Positions 25,450 through 34,696 are shown, counted from the first letter of the stretch. The stretch is 64,000 nucleotides of DNA from Actinomadura_E scrupuli (GCF_050971785.1 NZ_JBPCCU010000002.1:1302001-1366000), one strand, 5' to 3'. The notes: generated by a model from the letters alone, not told the origin. Numbers and translations: made by a program.

Positions 25450-25503
25450 TGTCTCTCGACCGTCTCGACGTTGTCTCTCGACGTCTCGCGACTGTCTCTC
25501 GAC
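25450..25503. repeat. Direct repeats TGTCTCTCGAC upstream of the kstR-like gene
   Basis: The 11-mer occurs exactly at 25450, 25472 and 25493, with related 11-mers between, giving about an 11-bp period. It lies 48-101 bp upstream of the chosen GTG start and could be a binding array. Confidence 0.7.
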
Positions 25504-25647
25504 GCATAGCGTACCGCCCTGGCAAGAACGCGTTATCTCATTTCTTCCGCGTTACGTGATCTTGCTGAGCCTGTCTCCGTCAGTAAACCGTGACATGCGT
25601 GGCCAATCCCCCTTGGCCGGGTCATGATCGCCCCTCTGGACACAGAC

Positions 25648-25661
25648 TAGAATCTGTTCTA
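25648..25661. promoter_or_regulatory. KstR-type operator (one mismatch)
   Basis: TAGAATCTGTTCTA differs from the consensus only in AAT for AAC. Flanking bases extend the symmetry (ACTAGAA / TTCTAGT). It lies between the kstR-like gene and the FadD17-like operon. Confidence 0.65.
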
Positions 25662-25724
25662 GTTTTCCGCCTGAGGGTACTCCCGCCCGGGGGTGGCGGA
25701 GCGCGGCCGAGGGAGTGGAGCACG

Positions 25725-27566
25725 GTGGACGACGCGACGACCGTGGCGGACGTGCTGCTGGCGCGTTCCACCGACGACCGTCCGGGATTGCGCTGCGTAG
25801 ATGACGACCGGTCCTGGACGTGGCGCGAGTTCGTCCAGGAATGCGCCGTACGGGCCTCCTGGATGCGGGAGACCCGCGCACGGTTGCGCGGTGCGGCCGG
25901 GGCGTCCCGGCCGCTCCATCTGGGAGTGCTGTTCGACAACGTGCCGGAACTGCTGTTCCTGCTGGGCGGCGCGGCCCTGTCCGGGTCCGTCATCGTCGCG
26001 CTCAACACCACGCGCGGCGCGGCGGAACTGACCGCCGACGCCGCCCGGGCCGACTGCGACCTGATCGTCTTCGATCCAGTCCACGCCGGGGTCGCGGGAG
26101 AGCTGGCGACGCCGGGAGAACGGCTTCCGGCGGACGCCCTGCCGGCCCTGCTGGCGCGTCATCGTGGCGCGGAGCCGGTCGTCCAGCGGGGCCTCGGCCC
26201 CGGGGACCTGCTGATGCTGATCTTCACTTCGGGGACGTCCGGGAATCCGCGCGCGGTCCGGGTCACCCATCGCAAGATCGTGATTCCCGGACTGTCGCTC
26301 GCCGGCAGGCTGCTCACCGCCGACGACGTCGTCTACTGCCCGATGCCGCTCTTCCACTCCGGGGCGATCATGGCGGCGTACGCGCCCGCCCTTGTCGCCG
26401 GCGCGACGCTCGTACTGCGCCGCAGGTTCTCCGCCTCCGGGCTGCTGCCGGACGTCCGCCGCCACGGCTGCACGTACCTGCAGTACGTCGGCAAGGCCCT
26501 GTCCTACGCGCTGGCCACGCCCGGGCGGCCGGACGACCGCGACAACCCCCTCAAGATCGCCTTCGGCAACGAGGCCGCGCCGCGCGAGCAGAAGGCATTC
26601 GCCGACCGCTTCGGCTGCCTGGTCATCGACGCGTACGGCTCCACCGAGACCGCCATCTCGCTGTCACCCGACCCGCTGGGGCCGCCGGGCTCGCTCGGCC
26701 GGCTGGCCGACGGCATCAAGATCCTCAATCCGGAGACCGGAGCCGAATGCCCGGCCGGCGTCCTCGACGGTGACGGCCGGCTCACCAACGGCGAGGAGGC
26801 GATCGGCGAGCTGGTCGGCACCCAGGGCCTCGGGCTCTTCGAGGGCTACTACAACGACTCGGAGGCGGACGCGGAACGGCTGCGCGGCGGCATGTTCTGG
26901 AGCGGCGACTTCGGCTACGCGGACGAGAACGGCTACGTGTTCTTCACCGGCAGGTCCCTGGACCGGCTGCGCGTCGACGGTGAGAACTTCGGCGCCGCCC
27001 AGGTCGAGCGGGTGCTGGCCGAACTGCCCGGGATCGCCCGGCTGGCGGTGTACGGGGTACCGGACGTGGCCGCCGGCGATCAGGTGATGCTCGCGGTCGT
27101 CCTGTCCGAGGGCACCGGCAGCGAAGCCACCGGCAGCGAAGCCACCGGCACCGAGGGCACGGGCTTCGAGGGCACCGGCGGCTTCGATCCCGAGGCGTTC
27201 ACCGGCTACCTGGAGCGGCGCCGGGACCTGGGCTCCAAGTGGGCGCCGCGTTACGTCCGGGTGACCCGTGAGCTCCCGGCCACCGCCTCCAACAAGATCC
27301 TCAAACGCAGGCTCGCGTCGGAGGGCTGGCACACCACCGATCCGGTGTGGTGGCGGCCCGGCAAGGACCTGACGTACCGGCTGATGACCCCCGGCGACGT
27401 GACGTGGTTGCGCGGCGAGTTCGAGACCCGGGGCCGCCTGCACCTGCTGCCCGGCCCGTTCTCCGCCGGAGGCGCGTCCGCCGAACACGCGTCCGCCGAA
27501 CACGCGTCCGTGGAACACGCGTCCGGGCAACACGCGTCCGCCGAAAACCTGGAAAGGAACCGATAA
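25725..27566 (+). CDS. FadD17-like acyl-CoA synthetase
   Basis: This is a 613-aa adenylate-forming ligase with AMP motif IFTSGTSGNPRAVRVTHRK, MPLFHSGAIMAAY, AYGSTETAIS, SGDFGYADENGYVFFTGR and a C-terminal ASNKILKRRL with the catalytic Lys. It resembles M. tuberculosis FadD17 (Rv3506), linked to sterol side-chain activation; substrate assignment is by context. The start GTG 25725 follows GGAGTGGAG. Two tandem repeat tracts are present: GS/GTEAT-type near residues 462-487, and ASAEH-type repeats at the C-terminus before ENLERNR. It begins the plus-strand operon with ChsE1, ChsE2, ChsH and Ltp2. Confidence 0.88.
   Translation: MDDATTVADVLLARSTDDRPGLRCVDDDRSWTWREFVQECAVRASWMRETRARLRGAAGASRPLHLGVLFDNVPELLFLLGGAALSGSVIVALNTTRGAAELTADAARADCDLIVFDPVHAGVAGELATPGERLPADALPALLARHRGAEPVVQRGLGPGDLLMLIFTSGTSGNPRAVRVTHRKIVIPGLSLAGRLLTADDVVYCPMPLFHSGAIMAAYAPALVAGATLVLRRRFSASGLLPDVRRHGCTYLQYVGKALSYALATPGRPDDRDNPLKIAFGNEAAPREQKAFADRFGCLVIDAYGSTETAISLSPDPLGPPGSLGRLADGIKILNPETGAECPAGVLDGDGRLTNGEEAIGELVGTQGLGLFEGYYNDSEADAERLRGGMFWSGDFGYADENGYVFFTGRSLDRLRVDGENFGAAQVERVLAELPGIARLAVYGVPDVAAGDQVMLAVVLSEGTGSEATGSEATGTEGTGFEGTGGFDPEAFTGYLERRRDLGSKWAPRYVRVTRELPATASNKILKRRLASEGWHTTDPVWWRPGKDLTYRLMTPGDVTWLRGEFETRGRLHLLPGPFSAGGASAEHASAEHASVEHASGQHASAENLERNR
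27475..27545 (+). repeat. In-frame 15-bp array at the FadD17-like C-terminus
   Basis: Five units near GCGTCCGCCGAACAC encode five pentapeptides ASAEH / ASVEH / ASGQH just before the stop. The last unit reads ASAEN. Confidence 0.85.
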
Positions 27567-28709
27567 GTGGACTTCAACCTCACCGACGACCAGAAGGAAC
27601 TGGACGGACTCGCCACAGATCTGCTCGCGCGAGAGGCGACGGCCGGGAGGCTGGAGACCCACGAGAAGAGCGGCGCTCCCTATGACCGGGCGCTGTGGAA
27701 GGCGCTGGCCCAGGCGGGACTGCTCGGCATCGCGCTCCCGGAGGAGTCCGGCGGTGCCGGGCTCGGTGCCGTGGAGCTCGCCGTGGTGCTGCGTGCCGTC
27801 GGCGCGCACGCCGCTCCGGTCCCCGCCTACGCCTCGCTCGCGCTGGCCGCGCTGCCGATCGCCGAGCACGGCACACCGGAGCAGCGGCGGCTGCTGGCCC
27901 CGCTCGCCGAGGGCGAGACGGTGCTGACCGGTGCCTACCGCGAGCAGGGCGACGGACTCGCCACCACGGCCCGGCCTGACGGCGACGGCTACCTGCTGAC
28001 GGGCGTGAAGACCTTCGTGCCGTACGCGACCGAGGCGTCGCGCATCCTCATCCCCGCGCACGTCGAGGGCCAGGGCGTGGGCGTCTTCCTGGTCGAGCCG
28101 TCGGCGGTCACGCTCACCCCGCACCCGGCGTCCACCGGCGAGCCCATGTCCCGGATCGCGCTCGACGGCGTACGGGTGGGTTCCGGCGCGCTGCTCGGCG
28201 GGACCGCGGACGGCGCCGCCTGGGCCACCCTGCGGCGGTTCGCGGTGGCGGGCGCGGTCGCCACCGTCTCCGGCGTCATCGACGGTGCCCTCAAACTGAC
28301 CACCGAGTACGTCAAGACCAGGGAGCAGTTCGACCGGGCGCTGGCGCAGTTCCAGGCGGTCACCATGCAGGTCGCCGACGTCTACATCGCCAAGCGCGGC
28401 CTGGACGTCGCGGTCTGGGCCGGGGTGTGGCGGCTGGACCAGGCCCGGAACGGCGAGGAGACCGACGTCGACGAGGTGCTGGCGATCGCCGCGTACAACG
28501 CCTGTGATCCGGTCCTCAAGGCGATGTACACCTGCCAGCACCTGCACGGCGGCATCGGCCTGGACGTCACCTACCCGCTGCACCGCTACTTCGGGGCCGC
28601 CAAGCACTACGGGCATCTGCTCGGTGGCGCCGAGGCACAACTCGACGCGATCGGCGGTTTCATCGGCGGCTTCCCGGCCGGCGCCCGCAGCGTCTCCATG
28701 AGCGTCTGA
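27567..28709 (+). CDS. chsE1: Acyl-CoA dehydrogenase ChsE1-like (FadE28) subunit
   Basis: The protein has 380 aa. The start DFNLTDDQKELDGLATDLL and the end QHLHGGIGLDVTYPLHRYF, then LLGGAEAQLDAIG, match the ChsE1/FadE28 type of split acyl-CoA dehydrogenase. These form alpha2-beta2 complexes with a second subunit to dehydrogenate the three-carbon cholesterol side chain. GTG 27567 directly follows the FadD17 stop TAA and has AAAGGAA upstream. It is followed by ChsE2, as the complex requires. A duplicated 14-bp segment including the TGA stop follows the gene. Confidence 0.88.
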   Translation: MDFNLTDDQKELDGLATDLLAREATAGRLETHEKSGAPYDRALWKALAQAGLLGIALPEESGGAGLGAVELAVVLRAVGAHAAPVPAYASLALAALPIAEHGTPEQRRLLAPLAEGETVLTGAYREQGDGLATTARPDGDGYLLTGVKTFVPYATEASRILIPAHVEGQGVGVFLVEPSAVTLTPHPASTGEPMSRIALDGVRVGSGALLGGTADGAAWATLRRFAVAGAVATVSGVIDGALKLTTEYVKTREQFDRALAQFQAVTMQVADVYIAKRGLDVAVWAGVWRLDQARNGEETDVDEVLAIAAYNACDPVLKAMYTCQHLHGGIGLDVTYPLHRYFGAAKHYGHLLGGAEAQLDAIGGFIGGFPAGARSVSMSV

Positions 28710-28739
28710 GCTTGAGCGTCTGAGAAGGAGTCTTCAGCA

Positions 28740-29918
28740 GTGTTCATCGACCTGACCGACGAGCAGAAGGAGCTCCGCACCGAGCTGCGGGACTACTTCC
28801 GGGCATGTCTCAACGGCGAACAGCGTGACAAGATCGCGAATGATCCGTTCGGGACCGCGTACATCGAGCACTGCAAGCGGCTGGGCCGCGACGGCATGCT
28901 CGGCGTCGCCTTGCCGAAGGAGTACGGCGGCCGGGGCTTCGGCCCGCTGGAGCAGCAGATCTTCGCCAACGAGATCGCCCGCGCCGAGGTGCCGTACCCC
29001 ATCATCACGCTGAACAGCGTCGCTCCCACGATCCTGCAGTACGGGACCGACGCGCAGAAGGACTTCTTCCTGCCCCGCATCCTCAAGGGCGAGTGCCACT
29101 TCGCCATCGGTTACAGCGAGCCGGGCGCGGGCACCGACCTGGCCTCCCTGCGGACCACCGCGGTCAAGGATGGCGACCACTACGTCGTCAACGGCCAGAA
29201 GATCTTCACCTCGGGTGCGCACTACTCCGACTACGTGTGGCTGGCGGCCCGTACCGACACCGACCCGGGCGGCAAGAAGCACAAGGGCATCTCGATGCTC
29301 ATCGTGGACTGCAAGGACCCCGGGTTCTCGTGGACGCCGATCGTCACCATGGACGGCCGGCACCACACGAACGCGACGTACTACCAGGACGTCAAGGTCC
29401 CCGTCGACATGCTGATCGGCGAGGAGCACAAGGGCTGGAACCTCATCGTCAACCAGCTCAACCACGAACGGGTGACGCTCGGCCCGGCGGGCAACATCGG
29501 GCACACCTACGACCGGTTCGAGCACTGGGCGCGTACGGCCGTCGGACGGGACGGAAAGGCCCTGATCGAGGAGCCGGCGGTACGCCGCGCGGTCGGCCAG
29601 GTCTACAGCTACCTGCGGGTCAACGAACTCCTCAACTGGCAGGTCGCGGCCAACATGGACCTTGGCTGGCTCGGTGCGGCGGACGCCTCGGCCACCAAGG
29701 TCTACGGCTCCGAGCGGATGCAGGAGGTCGGCCGGATCGTCGGCGACGTGCTGGCCCGGTTCGGTGACCCCGGCGACCCGGCGACGGCCGAGTTCATCGA
29801 TCGCGTCGACCACGGCGTCAAGGGAGCCATGGTCCTGACCTTCGGCGGCGGCGTGAACGAGGTCCAGCGGGAGCTGATCGCGATGATCGGGCTGGGCCTG
29901 CCCCGGGCTCCGCGTTGA
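28740..29918 (+). CDS. chsE2: Acyl-CoA dehydrogenase ChsE2-like (FadE29) subunit
   Basis: This 392-aa partner of ChsE1 starts MFIDLTDEQKELRTELRDYF and contains HFAIGYSEPGAGTDLASLRT, THKGISMLIVD-like text and ITFGGGVNEVQRELIA-like end, all close to M. tuberculosis FadE29. Glu243 in NHERVTLGPAG aligns with the catalytic base region of FadE29. GTG 28740 follows AGAAGGAG. With ChsE1 it should oxidise the 3-oxo-4-pregnene-20-carboxyl-CoA-type side chain to the C17-C20 enoyl form. The gap to the next gene holds a 14-bp array. Confidence 0.9.
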   Translation: MFIDLTDEQKELRTELRDYFRACLNGEQRDKIANDPFGTAYIEHCKRLGRDGMLGVALPKEYGGRGFGPLEQQIFANEIARAEVPYPIITLNSVAPTILQYGTDAQKDFFLPRILKGECHFAIGYSEPGAGTDLASLRTTAVKDGDHYVVNGQKIFTSGAHYSDYVWLAARTDTDPGGKKHKGISMLIVDCKDPGFSWTPIVTMDGRHHTNATYYQDVKVPVDMLIGEEHKGWNLIVNQLNHERVTLGPAGNIGHTYDRFEHWARTAVGRDGKALIEEPAVRRAVGQVYSYLRVNELLNWQVAANMDLGWLGAADASATKVYGSERMQEVGRIVGDVLARFGDPGDPATAEFIDRVDHGVKGAMVLTFGGGVNEVQRELIAMIGLGLPRAPR

Positions 29919-29936
29919 CAGAGCCCATGGCAGCGC

Positions 29937-30046
29937 GGGTCACGGCCTGCGGGCACTCCGTGACGGGACGCCAGTGCGGGTCATGACCTGCGGGTCATGA
30001 CATGCAGGTCATGACATGCGGGACACGCCGTGGGACACGTCACGGG
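29937..30046. repeat. 14-bp tandem array after ChsE2 stop
   Basis: Units GGGTCATGACCTGC, GGGTCATGACATGC and AGGTCATGACATGC are consecutive 14-mers. TGA starts at 29984, 29998 and 30012, exactly 14 apart. Each central unit contains the palindrome GTCATGAC. Confidence 0.85.
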
Positions 30047-30068
30047 CCGGCAATGAGAAGGGATAAGA

Positions 30069-31640
30069 ATGACCGCCGACACCTCGGTTCACGAGCAGCT
30101 CACGGTGCTCGCGGAGAAGCTGGCCGCCGCGGGAGAGAGTCCGGCTTCGCCATGCCCGGACCCGGTCAACGCGGCGATGATCCGCAACTGGACCCAGGCG
30201 CTCGGCGACACCGATCCGGCGTGGGAGACCACGGCGCCGCCCGCCATGATCCAGGTCTGGTCGATGCTGGGGCTGGGCGCCGCGCGCGGCGACTCGGTGG
30301 CCGACGACCCGCTGAGGCTGCTCAACGAGAGCGGCTTCACCGGGGTGGTCGCCACCAACTGCGAGCAGACCTACGACCGGTACCTTCGGCTCGGCGAGCC
30401 GCTCACCTACACGATGCGCTTCGGTGACATCACCGGCCCGAAGAAGACCGGGCTGGGGGAGGGCTACTTCGTCACCTGGTACCAGACCTGGTACGACTCC
30501 GACGGCCGGCGCGTCGCCGAAATGCTCTTCCGGGTGCTGAAGTTCCGGCCCCGCCCGAAGACGGCCGCCACCGCCCCGAAGACCGGCGGCCGGTATCCGC
30601 TGCCGCCCGCCGTCGGGCCGGACACCCGGTTCTTCTGGGACGGTGTGCGCCAGGGCGAGCTGCGGATCCAGCGCTGTGCCGGCTGTGGCGCGCTGCGGCA
30701 CCCACCCGGCCCGATGTGCCCGATCTGTCATGCGACCGAGCGGGACCATGTGGTCTCCGCAGGCCGGGGTGAGGTTTACAGCTACGTCGTGCACCACCAT
30801 CCGCCGGTGCCGGGCCGTACGCCACCGTTCGTGGTGGCCGTGGTCGACCTCGACGAGGGCGTACGGATCGTCGGGAACGTCATCGGCTGCCCGCCGTCCG
30901 AGGTGCGCATCGGCATGCCGGTCGAGCTCACCTTCCAGGCGATGGACGACGAGGTCACCCTCCCGCAATGGCGTCCGGCAGCATCGGCGGCGCCCGAGCC
31001 CGCCGAGACGGAGTCCGCCGCGGTCCGACCCGCCGAGACGGCGTCGGCTACGGTGCCCGCCGTCGAGGCCGCCAGAGAGGCCACCAGAGAGGCCGCCGGA
31101 GTGCCGGTAACGGAGTCCGTACGGGAGCCGGCAACGGAGCCCGGCGGCCTGCCCGCGCTGACAATCCCGCTGACCCCGACCTTCATCATCGCGACGGCGC
31201 TGGCCACCCGTGACTTCACGCCGGTGCACCACGACACCGAGCTGGCCCGCGCCCAGGGTTCGAAGGACATCTTCCTCAACATCCTGACCACCATGGGCCT
31301 GGTACAGCGCTACGTGACCGAGCGGATCCCCGGCGCCGTCCTGGAGAGCATGAAGGTGCGCCTCGGTGCCCCCGCGTACGCCGGAGACACCCTCACCCTC
31401 ACCGGCCGGGTCATCGAGGCCGCCGACGGGCAGCCGCCCTCGGCCGCCACCGTGGAGGTACGGGGGGCCGTCAGCCTCGGCGACCACGTGACCGCGACCG
31501 TACGCCTCGCCGGCGGCCACTCCACCGACCCCACCAGACGTTCCACCGATCACCCTGTCGGCAGTCCCCCCGGCCACTCCACCGGTCAGTCCACCGGCCA
31601 CGGTTCCACCGGCCACGATGAGAGAGGCGGAGCCGCGTGA
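30069..31640 (+). CDS. chsH2-chsH1: ChsH2-ChsH1 fusion: enoyl-CoA hydratase with DUF35 Zn-ribbon
   Basis: The protein has 523 aa in three blocks. Residues 1-165 are a MaoC-like hot-dog domain as in ChsH2. Residues 195-300 are DUF35: zinc ribbon Cys203-x2-Cys206 and Cys217-x2-Cys220, then an OB-like strand set. After an Ala/Glu-rich linker (about 300-370) comes a MaoC domain equivalent to ChsH1 (TRDFTPVHHDTELARAQGSK). In mycobacteria ChsH1 and ChsH2 are separate subunits of the hydratase acting after ChsE1-ChsE2, and DUF35 binds Ltp2. Here all are in one chain. The tail (STDPTRRSTDHPVG and further S-T-G-H repeats) is low-complexity. It overlaps Ltp2 by 4 bp. Confidence 0.9.
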   Translation: MTADTSVHEQLTVLAEKLAAAGESPASPCPDPVNAAMIRNWTQALGDTDPAWETTAPPAMIQVWSMLGLGAARGDSVADDPLRLLNESGFTGVVATNCEQTYDRYLRLGEPLTYTMRFGDITGPKKTGLGEGYFVTWYQTWYDSDGRRVAEMLFRVLKFRPRPKTAATAPKTGGRYPLPPAVGPDTRFFWDGVRQGELRIQRCAGCGALRHPPGPMCPICHATERDHVVSAGRGEVYSYVVHHHPPVPGRTPPFVVAVVDLDEGVRIVGNVIGCPPSEVRIGMPVELTFQAMDDEVTLPQWRPAASAAPEPAETESAAVRPAETASATVPAVEAAREATREAAGVPVTESVREPATEPGGLPALTIPLTPTFIIATALATRDFTPVHHDTELARAQGSKDIFLNILTTMGLVQRYVTERIPGAVLESMKVRLGAPAYAGDTLTLTGRVIEAADGQPPSAATVEVRGAVSLGDHVTATVRLAGGHSTDPTRRSTDHPVGSPPGHSTGQSTGHGSTGHDERGGAA

Positions 31641-32806
31641 GCACGCTGTCGGGCAAGGCGGCGATCGCCGGGATCGGCGCCACCGAGTTCTCCAAGGAGT
31701 CCGGGCGGTCCGAGCTGCGGCTCGCGGCCGAAGCCTGCCTGGACGCGATCAAGGACGCCGGGCTGTCCCCGTCCGACGTGGACGGGCTGGTCACGTTCAC
31801 CGCGGACAGCAACTCCGAGATCGCCGTCGCCCGTGAGCTGGGCATTCCCGGACTTCGGTTCTTCTCCCGGGTGGACTACGGCGGGGGTGCCGCCTGCGGC
31901 ACGGTCGCGCACGCCGCCATGGCCGTCGCGACCGGCCAGGCCGAGGTCGTGGTCTGCTACCGAGCGTTCAACGAGCGTTCCGGACACCGGTTCGGCCAGG
32001 CCAACAAGGCCGGGTACGCCCCGACCTCGCAAGGCCTGGAGTTCTCCTGGCACCTGCCGTACGGCTTCGCCACCCCGGCGGCCTGGGTCGCCATGCAGGC
32101 GCGGCGCTATCAGCATCTGTACGGCGCCACCAGCGAGGACTTCGGCCGGGTCGCGGTCGCGATGCGCCGGCACGCCGCCACCAACCCCAAAGCGTGGTTC
32201 TACGAGCGGCCCATCACGCTGGAGGAGCACCAGGCCTCCCGGTGGATCGTCGAGCCGCTGCACCTGCTCGACTGCTGCCAGGAGTCCGACGGCGGCGTCG
32301 CCATCGTGGTCACCACCCCGGAACGCGCCCGTGATCTGGCTCAGCCGCCCGTCATCATCCAGGCCGCGGCCCAGGGCTCCGGCCAGGGCCAGATGATGAT
32401 GTTCAGCTACTACCAGGGAGACATCGCCACCCTGCCCGCCATGGGCCTGGTGGGTGAACAGCTCTGGGGCTCCGCTGGCCTCGGGCCACAGGATGTGCAG
32501 ACGGCCATCCTCTATGACCATTTCACCCCGTTTGTGTTGATCCAGCTGGAGGAGCTGGGCTTCTGCGGGCGCGGTGAGGCACGGGACTTCATCGCCGACG
32601 GAGGGATCGAGATCGATGGGCGGCTTCCGCTCAACCCGCATGGGGGTCAGCTGGGCGAGGCGTACATCCACGGGATGAACGGCATCGCCGAAGGCGTCCG
32701 CCAGGTCCGCGGCAGCTCGGTCAACCAGGTCTCCGACGTGCACAACGTCCTGGTCACCGCGGGCACCGGCGTCCCGACGAGCGGCCTGATCCTGGCCAAG
32801 GCCTGA
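31637..32806 (+). CDS. ltp2: Ltp2-like thiolase-fold steroid aldolase
   Basis: The protein is 389 aa, with a start LSGKAAIAGIGATEFSKESG and VCYRAFNERSGHRFGQ. Other segments (LLDCCQESDGGVAIVVT, YDHFTPFVLIQLEELGFCG) and the end AYIHGMNGIAEGVRQVRGSS match Ltp2 (Rv3540c), a thiolase-fold lyase. With ChsH2 DUF35 it cleaves the last three-carbon side-chain intermediate by retro-aldol reaction, releasing propionyl-CoA. The usual thiolase Cys environment is absent, as expected. The Tyr-rich regions around YYQGDIATLPAMG and AYIHGMNG may include the proposed catalytic tyrosines. GTG 31637 overlaps the fusion gene stop. It ends the steroid operon. Confidence 0.93.
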   Translation: MSTLSGKAAIAGIGATEFSKESGRSELRLAAEACLDAIKDAGLSPSDVDGLVTFTADSNSEIAVARELGIPGLRFFSRVDYGGGAACGTVAHAAMAVATGQAEVVVCYRAFNERSGHRFGQANKAGYAPTSQGLEFSWHLPYGFATPAAWVAMQARRYQHLYGATSEDFGRVAVAMRRHAATNPKAWFYERPITLEEHQASRWIVEPLHLLDCCQESDGGVAIVVTTPERARDLAQPPVIIQAAAQGSGQGQMMMFSYYQGDIATLPAMGLVGEQLWGSAGLGPQDVQTAILYDHFTPFVLIQLEELGFCGRGEARDFIADGGIEIDGRLPLNPHGGQLGEAYIHGMNGIAEGVRQVRGSSVNQVSDVHNVLVTAGTGVPTSGLILAKA

Positions 32807-32835
32807 CTCTGACCACGGCTTGAACTCCGGACGGG

Positions 32836-34545
32836 TCAAGGCGCGCCCGGTTGCCGTGAGTCGTCGGCGGTGCCGTCCAGGGAACGGTGGGCAGTGCCGG
32901 TGTCCCGGTGGGTGTCCCAGAGCGGGAGGATCTTCAGGACCGTCCGTCCCCGGCTGTCGCGGGTCTCGGTGATCCGGCCGCCGTGCTCTTCGATCCAGCG
33001 GTTGTGCCACCCGCAGGCGGGGGCGAGCTTGTCCAGGTCCGTGGGAGTGCCGAGCTTCCATCCTCCGCCGAGGTGGTGGACTTCACACAGGTGCGCGGGG
33101 ATGTGGCATCCATGGACGACGCAGGTTTCGTACAGGGCGAGCAGGGGCTTGCGCTGGGCCGGGGTGACAAAGCGGACGGTCCGCCCGAGGTACAGCGGTA
33201 GCCCGTGGCGGCCGAGAACCAGGCCGCTGATGCCGGCATTGAGGGCGATGCGGCGGGCGTCATGAGGAGAGATCGGGGTGCCGTCCAGCAGCCGGGCGGG
33301 CACTCGCCCGAAGGCCGCCGACTCGATGAACCCCTGAAGGGCTTCTTTCCTCAGGTCGGGGAACGGTTCCCTCACCTCGCCTGGGGCGTCGGGCTCCGCA
33401 GGGGCTGCCGCCTCGACCGGGCCACCGGTCTCGGCCTCAGGTCCGGTCGCCGCCTCGAGCTCGTTCCCTGACTCGGGTCCGGTGTCTGCGTTGGGCTCGG
33501 TCACCGTCTCGGACTTGGTCTCTGTCTCAGATCCGGTCTCGGCCTGGAGTCCGGTCTCCGCCTGGGGCCGGGTCTCTGCCGTGGGCTCGGTTTCCACCGC
33601 GGGCTCGGTCTGCGCTGTGGTTCCGGTGTCGGCTTGGGCCGAAGTCTCGGGTGGAGCTGCTGCATGCTCCCGGGTGGGGGCGGAGCAAGGGGCGCCGGTG
33701 CCGGCAGGACCGCGACGAGTGTGGCCGAAGGGGCCGGTGTCGCCGGTGGCCGCGGTGTAGGCGGCGAGGTCGATGATGAGGGTGACCCCGGCGTTGCGGT
33801 TGCCTTCGGAGATGACCGACATCAGGGCGTCGGCGGTGCGCTGGGCGAGGTCGCGGTCATCGCCCCGGGCTCTGGGTTTCGCCAGCGGGCCGACGATCTG
33901 ATCGAAGATCGCGGTGTGCTCGGGGTTGAGCCATGCCTTGACCCAGGAGCCCGAGTCCAGCGACTTCGTCCGGACGAGCCACGAGCGGGTGAACCCTCGC
34001 CGTGACTGCTCGGGCTCGGGGTCCGTGCCCTGCTGCTCGGCGATCAGGTCGGTGATGGTGTCCGCGGCCTTGGCGACGTGGGCGACCGGAGATCCCTGCT
34101 CGACCATGCCGAGGAGGATGTCCTCGGCGGCCGCGGTCTGCTCGTCGTCCAGACGCGGCGTCGCGTGGCAGATGGCCGAGGCGTACCCGAAGGACAGGGC
34201 GCTGCCGGTCAGGAGTTTCCCGACCCGGGGCAGGCGAGGCAGTTGCCTCGCCAAGGTGACGCGTTCGGCCGCGCGGCCGTGACGCATGCCCAGGGTGTTG
34301 CGCAGCCAGGAACCGGTCGAGCTGAAGCCGCCTTCGCCGTGCGCCCCGGTGGCGTCGACCCGGGCGACCAGCGGGGCGAGGGCCGCTTCCGACACATCGA
34401 TGCAGCGGCCCAGCGACTCGGCGAGCTGCATGGCGGCCACACCCTGCGGTGCCGGACGGACGGCGAGCTCGGAGACGATCGCCTGGACCGCTCCCACGAG
34501 CTCCGCGGGGGAGGCATCGGCGAGGTCCAACGCAATCGAACTCAT
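32836..34545 (-). CDS. DUF222/13E12-type HNH endonuclease with long repeat linker
   Basis: This 569-aa protein has an N-terminal DUF222 helical region (to about 270) and a C-terminal HNH domain: CVVHGCHIPAHLCEVHHLGG, then ACGWHNRWIEEHGG, with the His and Asn expected for metal binding. Between them lies a linker of about 130 residues rich in Thr, Glu and Pro, with repeats like TAETRPQAETGLQAETGSET. The family is scattered through actinobacterial genomes (13E12 repeats) and its biology is unclear. ATG 34545 opens the frame. It converges on the Ltp2 operon with a 29-bp gap. Confidence 0.88.
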   Translation of the reverse strand: MSSIALDLADASPAELVGAVQAIVSELAVRPAPQGVAAMQLAESLGRCIDVSEAALAPLVARVDATGAHGEGGFSSTGSWLRNTLGMRHGRAAERVTLARQLPRLPRVGKLLTGSALSFGYASAICHATPRLDDEQTAAAEDILLGMVEQGSPVAHVAKAADTITDLIAEQQGTDPEPEQSRRGFTRSWLVRTKSLDSGSWVKAWLNPEHTAIFDQIVGPLAKPRARGDDRDLAQRTADALMSVISEGNRNAGVTLIIDLAAYTAATGDTGPFGHTRRGPAGTGAPCSAPTREHAAAPPETSAQADTGTTAQTEPAVETEPTAETRPQAETGLQAETGSETETKSETVTEPNADTGPESGNELEAATGPEAETGGPVEAAAPAEPDAPGEVREPFPDLRKEALQGFIESAAFGRVPARLLDGTPISPHDARRIALNAGISGLVLGRHGLPLYLGRTVRFVTPAQRKPLLALYETCVVHGCHIPAHLCEVHHLGGGWKLGTPTDLDKLAPACGWHNRWIEEHGGRITETRDSRGRTVLKILPLWDTHRDTGTAHRSLDGTADDSRQPGAP

Positions 34546-34696
34546 ACTCGAATACTACGCTGCGTACCCACACAACGACAATACGTAGGCAAAGTCCGAT
34601 CGAACTGACGAGCGCCAGGTCGGCGACGTACACGATCACGTGCGCCGGGCGCGGAGCCGATGTGCCGCGGCAGCGGATCTACCTCGGCTGCGCCTC

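Noticed and set aside
26664..28640. Long minus-strand open frame under the FadD17 and ChsE1 genes
   Set aside because: Antisense to clear homologues; composition and lack of motifs mark it as a shadow.
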